From positions 27,726,034-27,790,033 of the forward strand of contig OY754979.1 in the NCBI GenBank assembly GCA_963576475.1: a stretch of 64,000 nucleotides of DNA. Reading direction: 5' to 3'. The notes below the pieces were generated by a model. That model had not been told where the DNA came from. It saw nothing but the letters and a program-made list of their open reading frames with translations, and ran no database searches. Shown one piece after another: positions 24,067-36,679 of the stretch (position 1 is the first letter of the stretch; each line of letters begins with the position of its first letter). This DNA comes from Molanna angustata (taxonomy: Eukaryota > Arthropoda > Insecta > Trichoptera > Molannidae). The position numbers were made by a program, and so were the translations under genes.

Positions 24067-24224
24067 ATAGTTATCAAACATCTAGAAAAATGGGTGCGTA
24101 GAAAACAAATTTGGTTGGTTTGATCACTTGTGTGCGAAAATATTCCAAGATTTTGGCGATAACTATACTATGTACATGATCTTTACTATTATATACCAAC
24201 GAAAATTCCATGGGTTTTGTACCT

Positions 24225-24480
24225 ACACCATCACACGAAAATAATTAAATGGAATAATTTGGCAAAAGGTTAAATTTTTTTGGTCAACGTTCGGTGAAAA
24301 TGAATCAAAAATATCACCCAAATGTGACTTGTCAGCAATTTCATAGATTAATATTTTTTACACCATCACATGAAAATAATTAAATGGAATAGGTAATTTG
24401 GCAAAAGGTTGAACTTCTTTGGTTAGCGTTCGGTAACAATGAAACAAAAATACATATCAACCAAATGTGACTTGTCATAG
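24225..24480. repeat. Diverged tandem duplication, about 135-bp unit
   Basis: Both units begin ACACCATCAC and include AAAATAATTAAATGGAATA, GGCAAAAGGTT and CAAATGTGACTTGTCA. They have small indels relative to each other. Confidence 0.75.
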
Positions 24481-25084
24481 GAAATGTTGAATTCGTTATC
24501 TCTAAATGAACCATATTATAACATACATGGGACGGGGCAGACATAATGCAATTTCGTAAAACAGGTCGTTTTAAACATGATTCTTCAATTACACGTTACA
24601 ACATACAATTTCTAACATTTTTTGTTTACCTACACTGTAAAACTTTTATATTAGATGGGTAACAAAAACAATACAACATACACTTTCCATCATATTCGTT
24701 GTACATATATGTAGAATGATTACCTTTGAGAAAAATAAACGGATAGGTATATCTCCATGTTTGTTTCAATTAATTACATAAGCACATCCAAGATACAAAA
24801 TTTTCACATATATCTTCGTCTGAAGTATTTATATTCAGCGAGGATCTGGAATAGTCTAATTTAACTATGAATTCCTAATTCCTCTCCTTTACCTTTCTTA
24901 ATAATGTATAGTTTCCTTTTACTGCCATGAATTAATTTATGTTCGATGACTTTTTACTATTTACGACCTTTTTAATTAAAATAATCACTAAGTTATATAC
25001 ATTATCGAAAGGGAATTAAATAATCAGTAAGAACTACATATGCATTTGCTAATAACCGAGAAGAGCAAACCTCGAAGTGTTAAT

Positions 25085-25660
25085 AGTTATTATTTTACAT
25101 ATTTTTAACATATTTTTTGCATGTTTTTTGTTTATTTTTTGCATATTTTTTACTTTTTTTATACATGTTTTTCATTATTTTTTTTACATGTATTTCACAT
25201 ATTTTTTACATGATTTTTGTTTAGTTTTTACATGTTTTTTTGTTTATTTTTTACATGTTTTTCATTATTTTTTACATGTTTTTCATGATTTTTTAGATAT
25301 TTTTTTGTTTATTTTTTACATATTTGTTACATAATTTTAATAATTTTTTACATGTTTTTTGTTTATTTTTTTTTACATATTTACAGGCGCTGGTAAAAAA
25401 TGCACTTTTTTATATGCATTATTAATAAAATAAATAAATAAATATTTTTAACATGTTTTTCATTATTTTTTACATGTTTTTTTACATATTTTTTAGATGT
25501 TTTTCATTATTTTTTTACATTTTTTACCCATTTTTTTACATTGTTATTCATTTTTTATTTTCATTTTTTATATTCATTTGTCATTTGTTTTATCTGATTT
25601 TTAATTCTGTTTTTTTATATATAATATATACTTGTATGTGTAAAAGGTTATTAAACCGTA
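25085..25660. repeat. T-rich degenerate minisatellite
   Basis: Variants of TTTTTTACATGTTTTTCATT and TTTGTTTATTTTTTACAT repeat throughout. A unique patch at about 25384-25440 interrupts them. The open frames of F, I, Y and H codons that cross it are artefacts of composition. Confidence 0.75.
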
Positions 25661-28600
25661 AATTGAAATAAATAAATAAATTTAATTTGGAGAAAAATGA
25701 CAATACCTATATCATAACCAAATGAAGGTTCACCTCTATGAAAATTAAGTAAGACACGACGTGATAGCATTACTTGAAGGATGTCCGTACAAAATAATAC
25801 AATTATCTGTATACCAATATATGTGTATAACAAGCAAATTAGGTTTGTAAATTTATAAAAAACTTCCTGATGTTTAAAATGTTTCCTCTATTAGTGCACA
25901 TTAAACAGTATATATTAATTTAACGCTAAAATATTAATAACTAATAATGCCTTCATATCACAGCATTTGATAATTAAGTTTGTTATAACATATTTATATG
26001 AGAAATAACAACGCTTATCAAATATTTTTTCTGCATAGTACTTTGTCAGTATGAAAAATGAATAGGTATACTTAATTTAAATACAGTTTGTCGATGGTAA
26101 AAATTATTCGGTATTTTTATAAGTCAGCTAGAAACCTAAAATTGCCAATGTATGATTTCTCTCCACATTTAATGGGAAAAGATCTATAAACGAAATTGTT
26201 AAATATTAATATATGTATTTTTTGTCAGATCTAAATACTATACTTAGTGAGACGTTATCGATCATCGAATAAAGATAAATATGTACATATTACATAGTTA
26301 TCTTTAAAGATAAATAGGTATGTACGAAATAGCACAAACCCGGCGACCGTACGTCAGTGAACCTCACGGCCATTTCGGCAAAAAAGGTCTTTCTAAAGAC
26401 CATCCTGACGACCCCCCCGAGGGAGAAAAATTGAAATTTAAACCTTCTACAAATACTGACATATTTAAGTTTGCTTTGAGAGTCGATAATTCAACTATCT
26501 TTTTTAATATGGCTACGTAGGGGACACCAGGTTTTATAATTTGGTTCCATTATATTTTTTCGAAAGTACGCACTACGAAGCGCTGAAGAGAGTTTGTTAT
26601 CTGCTGAAGAAAATATTGATTCGGGGCTTGAAGAGACTCAGGTTGTAAGTAGAAAGAATCACATGATTCGGGAGATCGTACCAAAGTCGGGTTGCGTGTT
26701 AATAAAGGAGTTCGAGAAGCGATCGGTCCGTATACCTATATTGAAGGTCTGTGAATGGATGCTACAACTGAGTTAAACGTTGGACTGTTGCGAGTTGGGA
26801 GGAGGAGGGGAAGTATCAGAGATACGATTCTTCTAACCATTTCCCGATCCTTATAGCAATGAAAACCGACTACACATCTATGTACCAACTTGGAAGCGTA
26901 CCTAATCTTGCAATTTGACAAATATGAATTTTGTAACATCCGCACATAAACATAATAAGTATACGAATAGTTACATCAGTACGACCTTGGATATCAACAG
27001 CTGACGTTGGTGAGAACAAGGACCGGGATAAGGACGTTAAATGATATGACGATATTGCGATATGACTGATGACGTCACCAGTTGGATATATGATTTGCGG
27101 TTTTAAGCTAACCCTTTATAGACATATAATAAACAGCTAAAATCATTTACCTACTATGTATGTAGATCAACAATTTCTAATGCCAAATATAATATGGTGT
27201 AACTAAGTTTAGTTTGTCGATCGACAATTCTTGATAGAACTCCATGCATTGTACGTTGATATGTTATAAAAATATAAAAATACTTATAAGGATTTTTATA
27301 TTTTTATAACATATCAACGTAATATGGTGTTGTGTAGGCAATATGCTTCTATGTTAAATAACTCACACAGAGAAATATATTTTTTATGGGAAAAATACTA
27401 ATGTAATCAACAAATGATTCAGAAACCATCATTGAGATCTATTGCGAATCGCACTTTTGTTTTTATTTTACTTTTCGACCAGCTGTTCATATTTGCACAG
27501 AACAAATATTATTTATAGCATTTTGTTTATAAATTTTGTTTTTTATTAATATTATGTAGGACTTAAAATATAAAAAAATAGTAAAAATAGTTAATATAAA
27601 ACAAAATAGACATATAACTCGTATGCTCAATTGAGTAATGATATAATGTCGTATAAATTAGGTATATCATACATTCCCAACTATTCAACAAAAATATTTG
27701 TTTTATACACCTTATATTATTACCATTATTGACTATGCTAAATCCTTATGTTAATGTTAAACGTGTGATCAAAACAAGAAGCAAATTTCGCACACCATTG
27801 GACACTTTCAAGACTTCGGCTTAGGCTCCAAATAGGTAATAGAGAAATATCAAAAGTACCCATGAAAACATTATTTATTTGGTTTATTTGGGACAAAAAC
27901 AGCATTATTAACTAATATTAGTAATTAATCAAGGCCAAAAAAAACTGTCCACAAAGTACGTATTTACAGTTGATTATAAAAAAAGATTTATATTATGACG
28001 GAGATGAGGGAGGAACTGTAGGAATAGAAATAGAAAAGTGGAGGAATGTGAGAGGTAGAGCAACTGATGGTATGTCACAACACCTTTCGGATGTCACCGT
28101 CACGGATATCAATCCGTCCGCACTCGCACCTAACCCTCTTCCGGAATTGATTATAGGAAAGGAAAATATGTCTATATCACTAAAACTTTCATTATAAGCA
28201 TGTTTTTTAGACTCGTGTATGGAATCGATAATATATACGATTATGCTCAAAGTAAATCGAAACAGTCACAGAATTGTTATTTATCTTTTAGCGTAGGTAC
28301 AAACAATTATGGCATCTATAAAAGTCCATCAAACAAAGGCACATTGTATAATGAAGAGCCACAATAAGTTCGCAATGTTTGTACATTATACATATCTGAA
28401 TATGAATCACAAAACAAAATTACGCACATACAACAGGTCATGTCATAGAGATAATCGTAAACAATGGATCGATGGATGGCAGACAGTGATACATAGGTAC
28501 TAGAGTGGACAGGATGCGGTATTCAGATGGTTCTGATAAACTCCCGACTGCGTAAGACCAAAGAATCCCAGAGATAAAATCCAAGATCATATTATAACTC

Positions 28601-30800
28601 TAGGTACAAATGAAAAATATTTCGTATTTATAAACGGATTGTTTAAGTGTTATCTTTTTTAAAAAGAACCTTTATTCTCATACAGTTTTAAAGTGATAAT
28701 GTCTTTTTTTTGTATTACACCTAAGTCCATTCTAAATACATCCTTAACAAAGAAATACGAATAAGGCAATATAAATATATAATTTAAACCGATATAAAAA
28801 TAAGAAACAGGAATAAAAGCAGTAGAAACAGGAAATAGACATTACACGAAAAACTATAGGTGCAAATAAAAAACAAAATCTAATATGGAATAAACAAACG
28901 AAGAAAACATTACAAGAGAAATAATATGCATGAGTATGAAGTCAGTATGCGAATATGCTATGGACGTTCATTTATTATATTGGGAACATTGAGTACCTAT
29001 AGTAAAATCTATATTGACTTGATGATACTACAAAGTCATCTTATTGGTCATTAAAAGAAACGGTATAGTTGTCAGATGGGGGAGTTAAAGAAGAAGGAAT
29101 TGGAGAAATCATTGGAAAGAGGGGGCCTCCTAAAGACCACCACACCTTGTCCTACGTGGAAAGCCAGAGTAAAGGATGTCCGAAAGACTCCACAAAAGGA
29201 TGGAAAGACAGTCGGGGGTCCACATCACAAGAAACAGCAAACAGGCCCTAGTGGCATTCAACCAGTCTAAGAAGATTATTTAATATGTAGGTATTAATTA
29301 TCAAGTAGTGAATTTTAGAATACAAGTAATGAATATTAGTACAGTATTTAATTTACAACACCGCACCGAAAATGGTAGACAGAACCGCGATGATAATGCA
29401 AAAATGTTCCGAGAATTTAAAAATACATACTAAGTAGAAATTAAATTAAGCCCCGGTGGCATTGGCTGGCTTACGAAGAAATCGCGAAATCACTTTGCGT
29501 CTGCAAAAACTTAATACAATTCGCCCGACCAATTTCCGAGAAATCAAAACAAACGGGTTAGTGTAGATTGCACAATTCTGATAATGTAGAACTCGAAAGT
29601 ACAACGAAGCGAGATAATGCAAATTAAACAAAAGGTTATGGCCAATACTACGACTACATACCTCTATATTGAAACTGGAAGTCTAATTAAGAAAGAAATT
29701 TAATTATGTAGCTGAAGTAATATGTAGGAACAATATAATAGCATCAGTTGTAAATATAAAATACAATAATGTACAGTCAATAAGCGGAAATTGAGATATA
29801 AGCTAAAGTCACTGCAAAAACAATACTACCTTTGCAAGAATCTTGCGGTCTTCCAAAACTTATAAATTTTACTATTAGGTACTAATTCACTAACTACCAA
29901 GAGTCGAAAGATTATTATGAATCATGTTTTTTAAAATTCTCATTGTATAGGTATACTGATCTGATAATCTGTTGAAAAAGTTGCAGCATTTGTAAGATAA
30001 AACTAAAACTCGACCCGAGTATGCAAGACCACACCTCTAAAAGAAACTGCAATTTCAACAATGAATAATCAAGATATACAGATCTGAATTTTAATGATTC
30101 GCAATAAATTACACGCGCCCATTAATCACAAGAATCATGAAAATCTTATAAGATTTTATACCTTCTTATATTTAAAAAGCCAATATTCGTCGTTTGGATA
30201 AATGACCCACACCATCAGGCATTCGTTGACTGATGCACTCTAAATATTACGTTATGTCCTTTATAATGTCACCAGTAATGGAAATAAGTTATTCCTTATC
30301 CAAGTTCGTACTCTAAAAACACGTGGATAACATGCAAAATAGGATTACGCAACACCTGCCTAACGATAATAAGTATGTATAATCAGACATAGTATTGGAT
30401 ATTATGTAGGTAAATAGCGATTAGTATATTCACGAGTAGCTAGTGTCAAATGATAAATGTCAAATGTACACAAAGTCTAATGACATTCCCAAGTCCTATA
30501 TAACCTACATCAGATACTTTCAAGCCACCTGACACAGAATAAAACTTTTAATTTTGCACAAGTTTAAATTGCATCGCTTAGTTAAAAGCAGAATTTCCTT
30601 AGTGAAATTAAAATCCACCCATTTAATACAATGACCTTACTCTTGACATTCAATTCCGATCACAATTTCAAATTTTCGATAAGAACCTCCCTTTATACAG
30701 AGGTAGGTAGGTAAATTCTATGCGTTATTTGAAATTAGATTTGGATTTTTGGTTTCGAGGCCAAGGGTCCCCCGTTGCATTCCACAAATATTGTAAATAG
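25661..30800. other. Long AT-rich stretch with no recognised gene
   Basis: Short plus frames at 26320-26520, 26594-26776, 27970-28197 and 29069-29270 have near-coding composition. None resembles a family I know. A 70-bp hairpin lies at 27252-27321 (TACGTTGATATGTTATAAAA and complement). Confidence 0.35.
27252..27321. repeat. Inverted repeat (hairpin), about 29-base arms
   Basis: TACGTTGATATGTTATAAAA and the following bases are matched by their complement ending at 27321, with a loop of about 12 bases. It could be a small fold-back element or an extruding hairpin. Confidence 0.8.
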
Positions 30801-30807
30801 TAATATT

Positions 30808-30987
30808 CTGGGGGACAAGTCCGGTCAAACTGTGAAATCAAACTCTCATGATTACCCATATCATGGATATAATTATCATATGGAATTCTATAATATCTTA
30901 AGATATTATAGAACTCCATAAGATTTACCCACGATATGGGTAATCGTGAAGGTTTTTATTCCACGGTTTGACCGGACTTTCCCCCCA
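30808..30987. mobile_element. Fold-back MITE, CTGGGGGGCAAGTCCGGTC family (copy 1)
   Basis: The ends are CTGGGGGACAAGTCCGGTCA and the complement of a near-identical right end (GACCGGACTTTCCCCCCAG). The arms pass through ACCCATATCATGG-type repeats to a centre TATCTTAAGATA. It is non-coding. A relative with an internal duplication is at 38508-38766 and end fragments are at about 36170 and 36876. Confidence 0.8.
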
Positions 30988-31759
30988 GATGTAATGAGTT
31001 ATTACGAGTTTATCCCGAGGAATAGGACATAGTTATTGAAATTAGGAGCCAATATATTTAATGCTAAAAGTGTTCCGAGTACACTAAAAATTTTATTTTG
31101 TCAATAGTAACAAAATTTCATGTTAAAATTAACCGAACTATAGTGACTATTTTCAGTGTAAACTTCACTATGGTAAGAAAGAAAACTTGACAAACTTGAA
31201 GCTGTTACAAACGTCAAAATTATGACAACTTCAAAATAAACGATATTCGCGCCTAAATCCAGACGTCTGTCAACCTTGTCTGTCTCAGGCAGTGTTGATA
31301 CCACAATTTAAGCTGGAATCTGTCAAATGCATTATAATGATGCAAGAAATGTTCTAAATAACTCCGTCCAAAAACTATCACTAACTTCCCAAGACTACCG
31401 GGTTCAAAAATCTTCAAATATGTCAGAAGGTTAAAAATAAACGTGAAAACAAAGATGACAGTCCGCAGTTCCGATGCCCCTGTTGGCGAGAGACTACAAC
31501 GCGCATTCTATGACATTTATGCACATCACGTATTTGTGCATGCAAATTGCGTGCAAATCTAGGTTCGGAAGTCAATAAGGTAGACAGATTGACGATAATA
31601 ACAACTCAATTAGCAGCTACAAAGTACTTACAACTAGGTACAACTCGATTTGGTTTAAAGCAAACAATACCTACCTACATACTATATATTGATCATCAGG
31701 GTTATTGAACATTTCAATAAAACAAACAAGAACTATTGTTATAGTATTAACTTCACTGG

Positions 31760-31985
31760 GAGGCACCGGCATAGAATTGTGCTTCCACTCATTTATATTA
31801 TTATCGCTTTCGTCCCGTCCCGTGAGAGCCGGTTAATTGAAATACAACAGGCAAAATAACATATCACATACTTCATCAATGAGGTTCACCACCCATTCCG
31901 AACGAAGTGGCCTTTTTGGTGAGACGAGACTCTTGTGTGAGGATACACACGTGTCGTGTTTCTTTTACTAAGATAATGAACAACC
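31760..31985 (+). repeat. Dispersed repeat R1, copy 2
   Basis: It shares the ATAGAATTGTGCTTCCACT start, GGCAAAATAACAT middle and GGTTCACC...CCATTC block with copies at 1905 and 49438. Confidence 0.6.
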
Positions 31986-32309
31986 TTTCGATGATTCGCA
32001 TGGTAAATATTAAAATCTAATTTACAAACATTCATTGAGTACGCTCGAGTACAAAAATAATATTTTTGGCAAATACCACTGGTGTGACAATAACTAGCAT
32101 CGGTCAATGGATGAGCATCTTCGGAGTCCGACCAAAAGTAATAAACGTTTTGTAATTTGCAAATTTTATTTCAATCCTACAACGCACTTTAAAAAAAAAA
32201 TGAAATAATTGAAAAGAGATCGAAGAAAGTAAACGACGATTAGATGTATGTACAAGAGGAACATCAAGACAAGTCATACTAAGAGTCTAAATAGTGGGCC
32301 AAATAGTAA

Positions 32310-32545
32310 ATTATCTTCAATCGAAAGAGAATATGAACATCTACCGAATGAGTTTTTTTGACTTGTGAATTTTTGTTCACAAAAAAACCTCTAGATTGTA
32401 CCTTTTCTTCGCAAAAACTTGTATATCGCAAATTTGATGATATACAATATTTTTTCGTGTTTCATCATAACCACCGGGACAAAATACATTGGAAGATAAT
32501 AAGTGTGCATATTTGTGTACATCCCGTATGCCCAAGGTCATAGGC
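32310..32545 (+). repeat. Dispersed repeat R2, copy 1 (partial)
   Basis: This copy carries GAAAGAGAATATGAACATCT, TACCTTTTCTTC, TGATATACAATATTTTTTCG and TGTGTACATCC. The same landmarks recur at 34540-34730 and 57210-57405. Confidence 0.65.
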
Positions 32546-32799
32546 GTTAAAAAGAGCCTTAACATAAATAATAATAAAGAGTGTAATTAATAATTCAATA
32601 GTTTGTCTGAATTAAGAACATAAATAATAAGGAAAATTTCAAAGGGTCAAAACAAACTCTTACGTACTTCAGACAACAAGGAAAATAACTATTGATAATT
32701 CTTCATTCGCCATTTTTATCCAATTACCCACCTATTGTGTTGTATGTACGCAATAATTGTGTTAATTAGGATACACGGGTTCCAGAAAAAAATCTACAT

Positions 32800-32965
32800 G
32801 GGCATCCGGGTGGGAAAAGGGAGGGTTGGCAGACCAAGGTCAAGGTGAAAATACGGTGTGAAGAGGGACGCTAAACAGCTTCTCTAAGTGTCCAAGAGGT
32901 GACAGGGGACGTTGGAGGCGCTTGCTGAGGAAGGCTCGATTTGGTCCGAAGCGCCATCGAAGAAG
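32800..32965 (+). pseudogene. Decayed LINE C-terminal fragment
   Basis: Broken plus frames give GRLADQGQ/VGRPRSR, a basic stretch, then an R-W-R-R-L-L-like segment and CGAAGCGCCATCGAAG near the end. This is similar to the basic C-termini of several LINE ORF2 proteins. The assignment is tentative. Confidence 0.35.
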
Positions 32966-33644
32966 AATACATTAGAAGTTAACACATATAAATATAACTG
33001 AAACTAGTTAGACAAAGATTTATTGGAGGAACTAAAAAAACATGGTACTTCCCAACAACTATTTTATTTTATATTATTTTTATTTTATTTTATACACAAT
33101 AAATCATAAATTTCATGTTCAAAAAACCTTAGTTCCTGTATGTATCTTGTTATGGAAAATAAATGAATATTATTATTATTATTAAGCGACAGACGCTTAT
33201 AATATCGCTTTTCAAAAGTTTTTTTTCTTCATATTTTTCAACAATATTGCTCAAGATTTTTACATATCTTAAGAAAAAGCACATCAACACTATTGTAATA
33301 AACACATTATTCTTTTGTTCTGAGTTATGTAGGTATGTGCTACTAATACTAAGACCGGTTTTTGCAATTCGCCTGCAATCGTAAAATAAATTTACTCGAT
33401 CTTCATTTCTCTTGCGCGAAGGACGGGTTTTCCATCAGACATGCACAGTGCATCCAGTCATTATGTAACACAATCATAACGTCTAATTAAATCAATAACA
33501 TATAGATACGTCTTTCAAGGTTAATGCGTTTGTCGGAGAGGGATTCTGTTATCGACATAACATCTCTTCTGTTTGAACCATCAAGTATCCGATTATAAGA
33601 TGACATGCCCATATTATTTATTTATTTATTTAAACACTTTATTG

Positions 33645-33715
33645 TACATTACTTAATAGCTAGTACAAATGGCGGACTTATTGCCTAATGGCAATTTCTT
33701 CCAGACAACCATCAT
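33645..33715 (-). mobile_element. SINE family A-like tail fragment
   Basis: AAATGGCGGACTTATTGCC and TGGCAATTTCTTCCA resemble the body of the family A SINEs in minus orientation. The head is absent. Confidence 0.35.
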
Positions 33716-34039
33716 ATTTATGTTTATTGAAAACCTGGAATTTTTTTATGTTGTCATTATTTACAAAAGCAAGTTCATTTATTTGCTGATGTTCCACAGT
33801 GAATTATGATATCATAATTTTAAAACATATTTTCATATCAAATTTTCAGCGTACGTCACATCTTAGAATGTGTACTATAGATTTCTTACTGATAGTATGT
33901 GTAGTATGTTACAGCACAGTAAATAAATACCTACATATTTCATTTTTTTTTTTAAATGAATATGTCCTTGTTAAACAAGTACATATACATCTTCCTACGT
34001 TCCCTAAAATAAGCAAATAAATGCTTGTGCTTAGGTGAA

Positions 34040-34117
34040 CGAAATCGGTCGAGGCAGGATTCGAACTCGCGACCACTGGATTACTAGCCCAGCGCGCTAA
34101 CCGCTCTGCCACCGACC
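34040..34117 (-). mobile_element. tRNA-Thr-like SINE head (or tRNA pseudogene)
   Basis: On the minus strand an A box (GTGGCAGAGCGGTTAGCGCG) and a B box (GAGTTCGAATCC) are present. The sequence folds approximately as a cloverleaf with a CTAGTAA anticodon loop (anticodon AGT, Thr). The acceptor and T stems contain mismatches, and no CCTT-type pol III terminator was checked, so I call it a tRNA-derived retroposon head rather than a working tRNA gene. Confidence 0.5.
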
Positions 34118-34139
34118 CATCTAAAATTTATTTGATTTC

Positions 34140-34730
34140 TCAATGGACACTTTGAAATAAATAACAGTTTGTTTTAATAAATCTTTATTCTATTGCATGA
34201 TTTTTTTGAAATTCGAGTTTTTTTTTTCTCTTAAGGCTTTTCACCCAAAAAAGGATGTTGCAGCCGTTATTAATCAGAAACATTAGTTAACAAAGATTAA
34301 GTCAACAAAAAAAAAAATTAAATAATAGTCATATTTTTTATAATAGATTTAAATATTAAACCATGAACTTGAGGAGAGTTCAGCCCAAGAAGGTAAACTG
34401 TGGAAACAGGGTATTGGACATTCTCAAACCTAAAATAAATTTCATTCCTTTAGTACTTTTCTCGTAAAATAAGTTTTAGTAAAACCCGTTTTTATTTTTT
34501 TATTGTAACTAAAAAAACTATAAGGCCTATGAAGTAGATTTTTACTTCAATTGAAAGAGAATATGGAAATCTACAGGCTGAGTGTTTTACAATTTTTATT
34601 ACTATTTTTGCTATTTAAAAAAACCTCTAAATTTTACCTTTTCTTCTTGTATATCACAGATTAGGTGATATACAATATTTTTTCGTGTTTCATACATTAG
34701 AAAGTAATTTAGTGAACATAGCTAATGCAT
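34140..34730 (+). repeat. Dispersed repeat R2, copy 2 (longest)
   Basis: It matches 57040-57400 from AATAACAGTTTG and TCTTTATTCTATTGCATGA through GAAAGAGAATATGGAAATCT to GATTAGGTGATATACAATA. There is no ORF. The two copies share the order of landmarks but differ by indels. Confidence 0.65.
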
Positions 34731-35095
34731 AGTAAATGATTCAATTAGCAATTCATATTGATATCAAATGTTTAAGAAATATAAAAATATGAAGAAGCGC
34801 AGAACTGAGCGCAGAAGCATTTTATTTTAATTCTAGCATTCAATTTTATTTTATAAAATAAAATATAGTTTTGAATTATGTATCCCTGTCAACGAGGATA
34901 TGTCAATCATAGATGATTCCAACAATCATTGATAAATATATTCAAACCGTAAATCTATAAACAACGTCCATACCACCATGACTTGCATACAACATGCGTT
35001 CTTAATGAGCTACTATTACTTCAGCCGCATAGTAAAATACAAACATAGTACGTCTGTCATACGAACTTTTAGCTACTATCTTCTACTCTAAATCG

Positions 35096-35166
35096 GTTGC
35101 TAAGCAACGAATCTTAATATAAAAATTCTTATTTTAAATATTAAAAAAGAACGGTTGCTAGGCAAC
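35096..35166. promoter_or_regulatory. Pair of RFX X-box-like palindromes
   Basis: GTTGCTAAGCAAC at 35096-35108 and GTTGCTAGGCAAC at 35154-35166 are both close to the RFX-family X-box consensus. They are separated by 45 bp of AT-rich sequence. No neighbouring gene was recognised, so function is unproven. Confidence 0.4.
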
Positions 35167-35221
35167 GATATCTAAATAAGAACCTGTGTGAGTATTCAGC
35201 AAGTCCCGAAAATGATGGCTA

Positions 35222-35440
35222 ACCGACCACAGCGCACCGTGGTATAGTTGGTAAGCCGTTTAGCTTCTGTGCGACCGTCCCGAGTTCGATCCCCAGCAGC
35301 AAGAAATTTAACATTCATTTCTCACGCAAATATTACTTCTACGGGCTGGAAACACTGGTTAGTGGCTGGAAAGAAATTGTCACATGACAAAAAAAAAACT
35401 CGCCACTTGCTCAGGGTGTAAGAGTGTTTATTATTATTAA
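35222..35440 (+). mobile_element. tRNA-derived SINE, family A (copy 3)
   Basis: The head GTGGTATAGTTGGTAAGCCG gives an A box and GAGTTCGATCCCC gives a B box. The body contains GGCTGGAAACACTGGTTAG, and the 3' end is ACTCGCCACTTGCTCAGGG followed by TTATTATTATTAAAA. Confidence 0.8.
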
Positions 35441-35609
35441 AAAATTTGCATTATTTCCCAATAACAAAATTGGTTGGTTGGGAGACATTGTCATATGACA
35501 ATAATCCTGCCTTTGATGTAAACGAAGAAGATTATTATACGATGCAAATAACAAAATTGGGATAAAAAAATATAATTTTTGAGTTTCCATATGCGTATAT
35601 GGAGTACCT

Positions 35610-35785
35610 AGTACCTACCTATATTCCTTGCACCCCGAGCAATAGGCGAGTTTATTGCACAAATGGCTTTTCTTCCAACTAAGTTAAAAAAGTAAGATTT
35701 TTGAGAGAAATAAATTCCAGTATCTAACTTAGGACTACTGCACAAAAGCCAAACGTCTGATCACTATGCCAAGCCGGTCAAATTT
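35610..35785 (-). mobile_element. Degenerate SINE family A copy
   Basis: TTCCTTGCACCCCGAGCAAT, GGCGAGTTTATTGC and a worn tRNA-like head (GCCAAGCCGGTC on the plus strand) show a diverged minus-strand copy. Confidence 0.55.
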
Positions 35786-36349
35786 TTGCGTTCATCGAAC
35801 ATTTTAATCAACCAATATTCATCTTATCATCATCAATTATTTATTGATAGATTTAATGTTTGATCAACACAACACAGCACAGCAAAACAAAGCAGCCGTC
35901 AGACTAATAAATCGAACAAGTCGAACCACATAAACAAAATAGGTCAAGAAAAAAAAAGAGCGAACGGCAATAAGTCATAAAACATCGGTCAATAGAAGAA
36001 TGTCTGACCCTCAGAAAAGAGGTCTGACCAGAAGAAGAGTAGGTGGAGGGGAAGGTTTATGTAGCAGCTGAGTATGGCAACAAAAGAAAACCATGAACGG
36101 TGACGAGCCAATTTATTAAGAGGACATATAACGCTAAATCTACTTACTGAAAATATGATTAAAAACAGAGGAAAAGTCCGGTCAAACGGCTAAATGATAA
36201 CACTCCATTTAGATATTCGATTTTTAAAATTTTCCATATAGAATACTCTTGCTATATAGGTTTATAACGTGGATAACTACCACGAGATGGGTTCGCATGT
36301 CATGGTTGTAACAGGAACGGGTCTTGCCCTACTGACTTGAAATGAAAAA

Positions 36350-36545
36350 ATATTATCGGTCATTCACGTTGATATTATGCAGGTACTCTTTAAGCACATA
36401 AAATATTTATTTCTCTGCGACTAGTTATGGAGTAATTTTAAAATGCTGTAAAAAAATTCATACTAAATTTTAAAATTGTGTGACGAACATTCACTAGAGA
36501 AATGTTTAATATATTTGATGTTTACGGGGTGTTTAGGTTTATATG
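36350..36545. repeat. Dispersed non-coding repeat R3
   Basis: The TTATCGGTCATTCAC block recurs at 46799-46815. The GTGTGACGAACATTCACTAG block recurs at 53475-53495, where it is again followed by sequence ending in a GTGTTTA motif. The class is unknown. Confidence 0.5.
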
Positions 36546-36679
36546 CCCCCTAAATAATTTATTATTGCTATATTGTCTATCGACCAGATTTATTTGTTAA
36601 GAAAACAATATAATAAAAGAAGAAATGGCTAATAATAATAAATTATTATTCTGATCTCACAACAGTATTCTCTTGTTCA

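Noticed and set aside
25077..25671. Phe/Ile/His-rich membrane proteins
   Set aside because: They are products of T-rich minisatellite repeats, with no real coding signal.
26320..26776. Two neighbouring plus frames as exons of a host gene
   Set aside because: The composition is near-coding but there are no convincing splice sites or family resemblance, and stops lie between them.
27970..28197. A hypothetical gene open on both strands
   Set aside because: Open on both strands without motifs, promoter or splice signals; most likely chance or a decayed repeat.
29069..29270. Lys/Gly-rich ORF as a small gene
   Set aside because: It is open in two overlapping frames with unrelated peptides and no known domain; it is too short to call.
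34040..34117. A functional tRNA-Thr (AGT) gene on the minus strand
   Set aside because: A cloverleaf with anticodon AGT can be drawn, but the acceptor and T stems have mismatches and the sequence does not resemble normal insect tRNA-Thr. Similar tRNA-like heads in this window belong to SINEs.
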